Assembly: GCA_964035545.1 (NCBI GenBank)
Contig: OZ037766.1
Span: 8,503,722 to 8,567,721 of the forward strand
Direction: 5' to 3'
DNA length: 64,000 bases
DNA from: Bugula neritina
Lineage: Eukaryota; Bryozoa; Gymnolaemata; Cheilostomatida; Bugulidae
The position numbers were made by a program, and so were the translations under genes. Below the pieces are notes generated by a model that did not search any database, was not told where the DNA came from, and saw only the letters and a list, made by a program, of their open reading frames with translations. Below are positions 62,264-64,000 of the stretch, piece by piece (the first letter of the stretch is position 1; every line of letters begins with the position of its first letter).

Positions 62264-64000
62264 CTATTACCTCTGATTACCTCTGATTACCTCTGATGAG
62301 GTAGAACGCTCTTGACCATCATATGACGTTAGTAGAGCGCCTCATGTGTGTGACAGTGAGTGTTCCGTTTTTTTTTTAGTGCTTCCGCATTACCGCTGAT
62401 ATTATTCAATTTAGATAGTGATATTTAAAAGGAAAATTGATAGGTAAGCTAGGTAAATCCTCTCATGTCGCGTATCGTTCTTGGTAAGAAACTTTGGTGG
62501 TAACAGCTAGAGCGAGAAGAAATAGAGTTGGGTAAACCTTGGGTTGCTGATCTTGTAGTTACGGACCTGAGAGAGCGATTTTCCACAACCTCATCATAGT
62601 CTGATGCAAGTGTACTGTGCGTGGCTTCAGACTGTAGAATACGTGTCAATAGTGTGAGTCTATGATTTTTACGCCTCGTTTGTAATGGTAGTAGATCCAG
62701 TTCGCATCGAGCGTCACTAACACTCTCTCGCCCCTTGATACCTGATATGAACCTCACAGCACGATTCTGAACCATTTCTATATCATGTATGGTGGTTTTT
62801 AAATAAGGATCCCAGAGGGTATCTGCATACTCCAACAATGGACGGCAGAGGCTGGTGTAAGCCAAGAGTTTGCAATTTTTTGGAGCATCATGGAGAGCAA
62901 ACTTTATTGCTCCTAGGACTCTGCTAGCTTTTTGTGATTTCAGCAAAATGTGTTTGTCAAATTTAAGGTTACTCTGCATGGTCACACCGAGATACTTGGT
63001 CTCTTCAGTCCATTGGACAGGTGTACTCCCAAGCTTATAAGATGGAAGGCCTGTTTGGCGACCAAATGATATAGCATGGCATTTACTTTCATTAAAAGGC
63101 ATCTTCCACTGTTGGGACCAGTTATATACTGCATCGATATTGACCTGGAAGTCTGCAGCATCTGCTTCTGAGTTTACTCTTTGGTACAACAGGGTGTCAT
63201 CTGCATAAAGACTGACACAACAATTGACACAACTTGGTAAATCGTTAATATAAACCAAGAATAGTGTGGGTCCTAGTACAGATCCTTGGGGGACGCCCGA
63301 TGTTACTGGGAGCTCAGTTGAGCATGAGCCTTTGATTACAACTCTCTGTTTTCTGTTGGTGATGAAATCTTGAATCCAATTTATAATCTGTGGGTTAACT
63401 TCTGAAATGCGACGTAGTTTCAGTAGTAGTAGGGAATGGGGGACTTTGTCAAATGCTTTTTTAAAGTCTAGAACAATTGCATGTGTGTCTTGTGATTGGT
63501 CGTGCGCTTTGGCAATGTCATGGTATGTTGAGCACAGTTGAGTATCGCATGACATTCCCTTCCGAAAACCATGCTGCCTGTTGTGAAGTATATTGTCAAG
63601 GGTTGCATTCAGGTAGTGCAGGATTATGTGCTCAAGCATTTTGCACGGAATGCTTGTGAGAGAGATAGGCCTAAAATTCTGTGGTGATTCCTTGCTTCCT
63701 CCTTTATGTATTGGGGTTACATTAGCAAATTTCCACTCTCTTGGTAGTTTTCCAGATTTAAGTGAGGCATGGTATATGTGCTGAAGACAAGTGGCATTTA
63801 TTCCAGTATCAACTAATAGGTCTGGTTTTCTTATGCCGTCTGGCCCCGGTGATTTACCATTTGCCAAACCTCTAATAAGTGACTCAAGCCCCTCGATGGA
63901 TATGCATATGTTATGAGTATCACTGCTATAATTTGGATATTGTGACACCTGGTGATCTTGGCAGAATTGACTATAAAAATAACTGTTTAAGATTTCAGCG
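62264..64000 (-). mobile_element. LINE (CR1/Jockey-like) copy, ORF2 intact over the visible part, continues past the window
   Basis: The minus-strand frame is open from the window edge to a stop at 62449 (over 510 codons). It covers the end of the pre-RT region (GKSPGPDGIRKPDLLV), the whole reverse transcriptase (NFRPISLTSIPCKMLE, QHGFRKGMSCDTQL, DFKKAFDKVPH, SGVPQGSVLGPTLFLVYIND, catalytic YADD) and the C-terminal region (YLGVTMQSNLKFDKH, RPLLEYADTLWDP, QNRAVRFI). Translation continues upstream of the first methionine (AEILNSYFYSQFCQDHQ), so the element is cut by the window, not truncated here. The 3' flank ends in a short tandem repeat (three copies of ATTACCTCTG-like units at 62270-62297), as in CR1-type elements. 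It is the same family as the dead copy at 1.9-4.2 kb. No stop or frameshift is visible. Confidence 0.93.

Overview
This is a window of AT-rich nuclear DNA from an animal. All seven protein-coding genes are split by GT-AG introns and match conserved animal families. The compact introns and the mix of CR1/Jockey-like LINEs, tRNA-derived SINEs and hAT/Harbinger-type MITEs suggest an invertebrate, perhaps a lophotrochozoan, but the sequence alone does not fix the phylum. There is no bacterial-type gene organisation.

Layout. 1-1.7 kb: nothing recognised. 1.7-4.2 kb: decayed, 5'-truncated LINE on the minus strand. 4.4-6.1 kb: fold-back repeat and degenerate triplet satellite. 6148-10546 (+): HSPA13/STCH, an ER-associated Hsp70-like ATPase. 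11650-16370 (+): RNF114/RNF166-type RING E3 ligase with a C-terminal ubiquitin-interacting motif. 16672-31009 (-): a large atypical I-kappa-B protein (NFKBIZ/BCL3-like) in 13 coding exons, with an internal alternative first exon that would give an ankyrin-only short isoform. A Harbinger-like MITE sits in its longest intron. 31-40.6 kb: gene-free, rich in repeats, with a SINE that has clear target-site duplications, a small hAT MITE, a long hairpin and a 2.2-kb palindromic hAT element with a perfect 8-bp duplication and a TA-rich core. 40661-44821 (+): CDV3. 46924-51000 (+): heparan sulfate 2-O-sulfotransferase. 52267-55450 (+): an unrecognised mucin-stalked single-pass membrane protein with two similar ectodomain units. 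57338-60477 (-): BACURD (TNFAIP1/KCTD13/KCTD10) BTB adaptor for cullin-3. 62.3 kb-end: a second, better preserved LINE copy that runs off the window.

The exon chains were built by hand from splice consensus, phase and recalled family sequence. In all seven genes the exon lengths sum to an exact multiple of three. There is no operon. The functional links visible are thematic only: ubiquitin ligation (RNF114-like, BACURD), NF-kappa-B-type transcriptional control, proteostasis and glycan modification.

The most interesting observations are: (1) the mucin-like receptor with a duplicated ectodomain of unknown family, whose threonine stalk looks derived from the local triplet satellite; (2) the two-promoter architecture of the I-kappa-B gene; (3) a 3' splice site 6-34 nt upstream of the start codon in every one of the seven genes, as expected from 5'-UTR introns or spliced-leader trans-splicing; (4) a palindromic hAT element whose arm is also found inside a Harbinger-like MITE.
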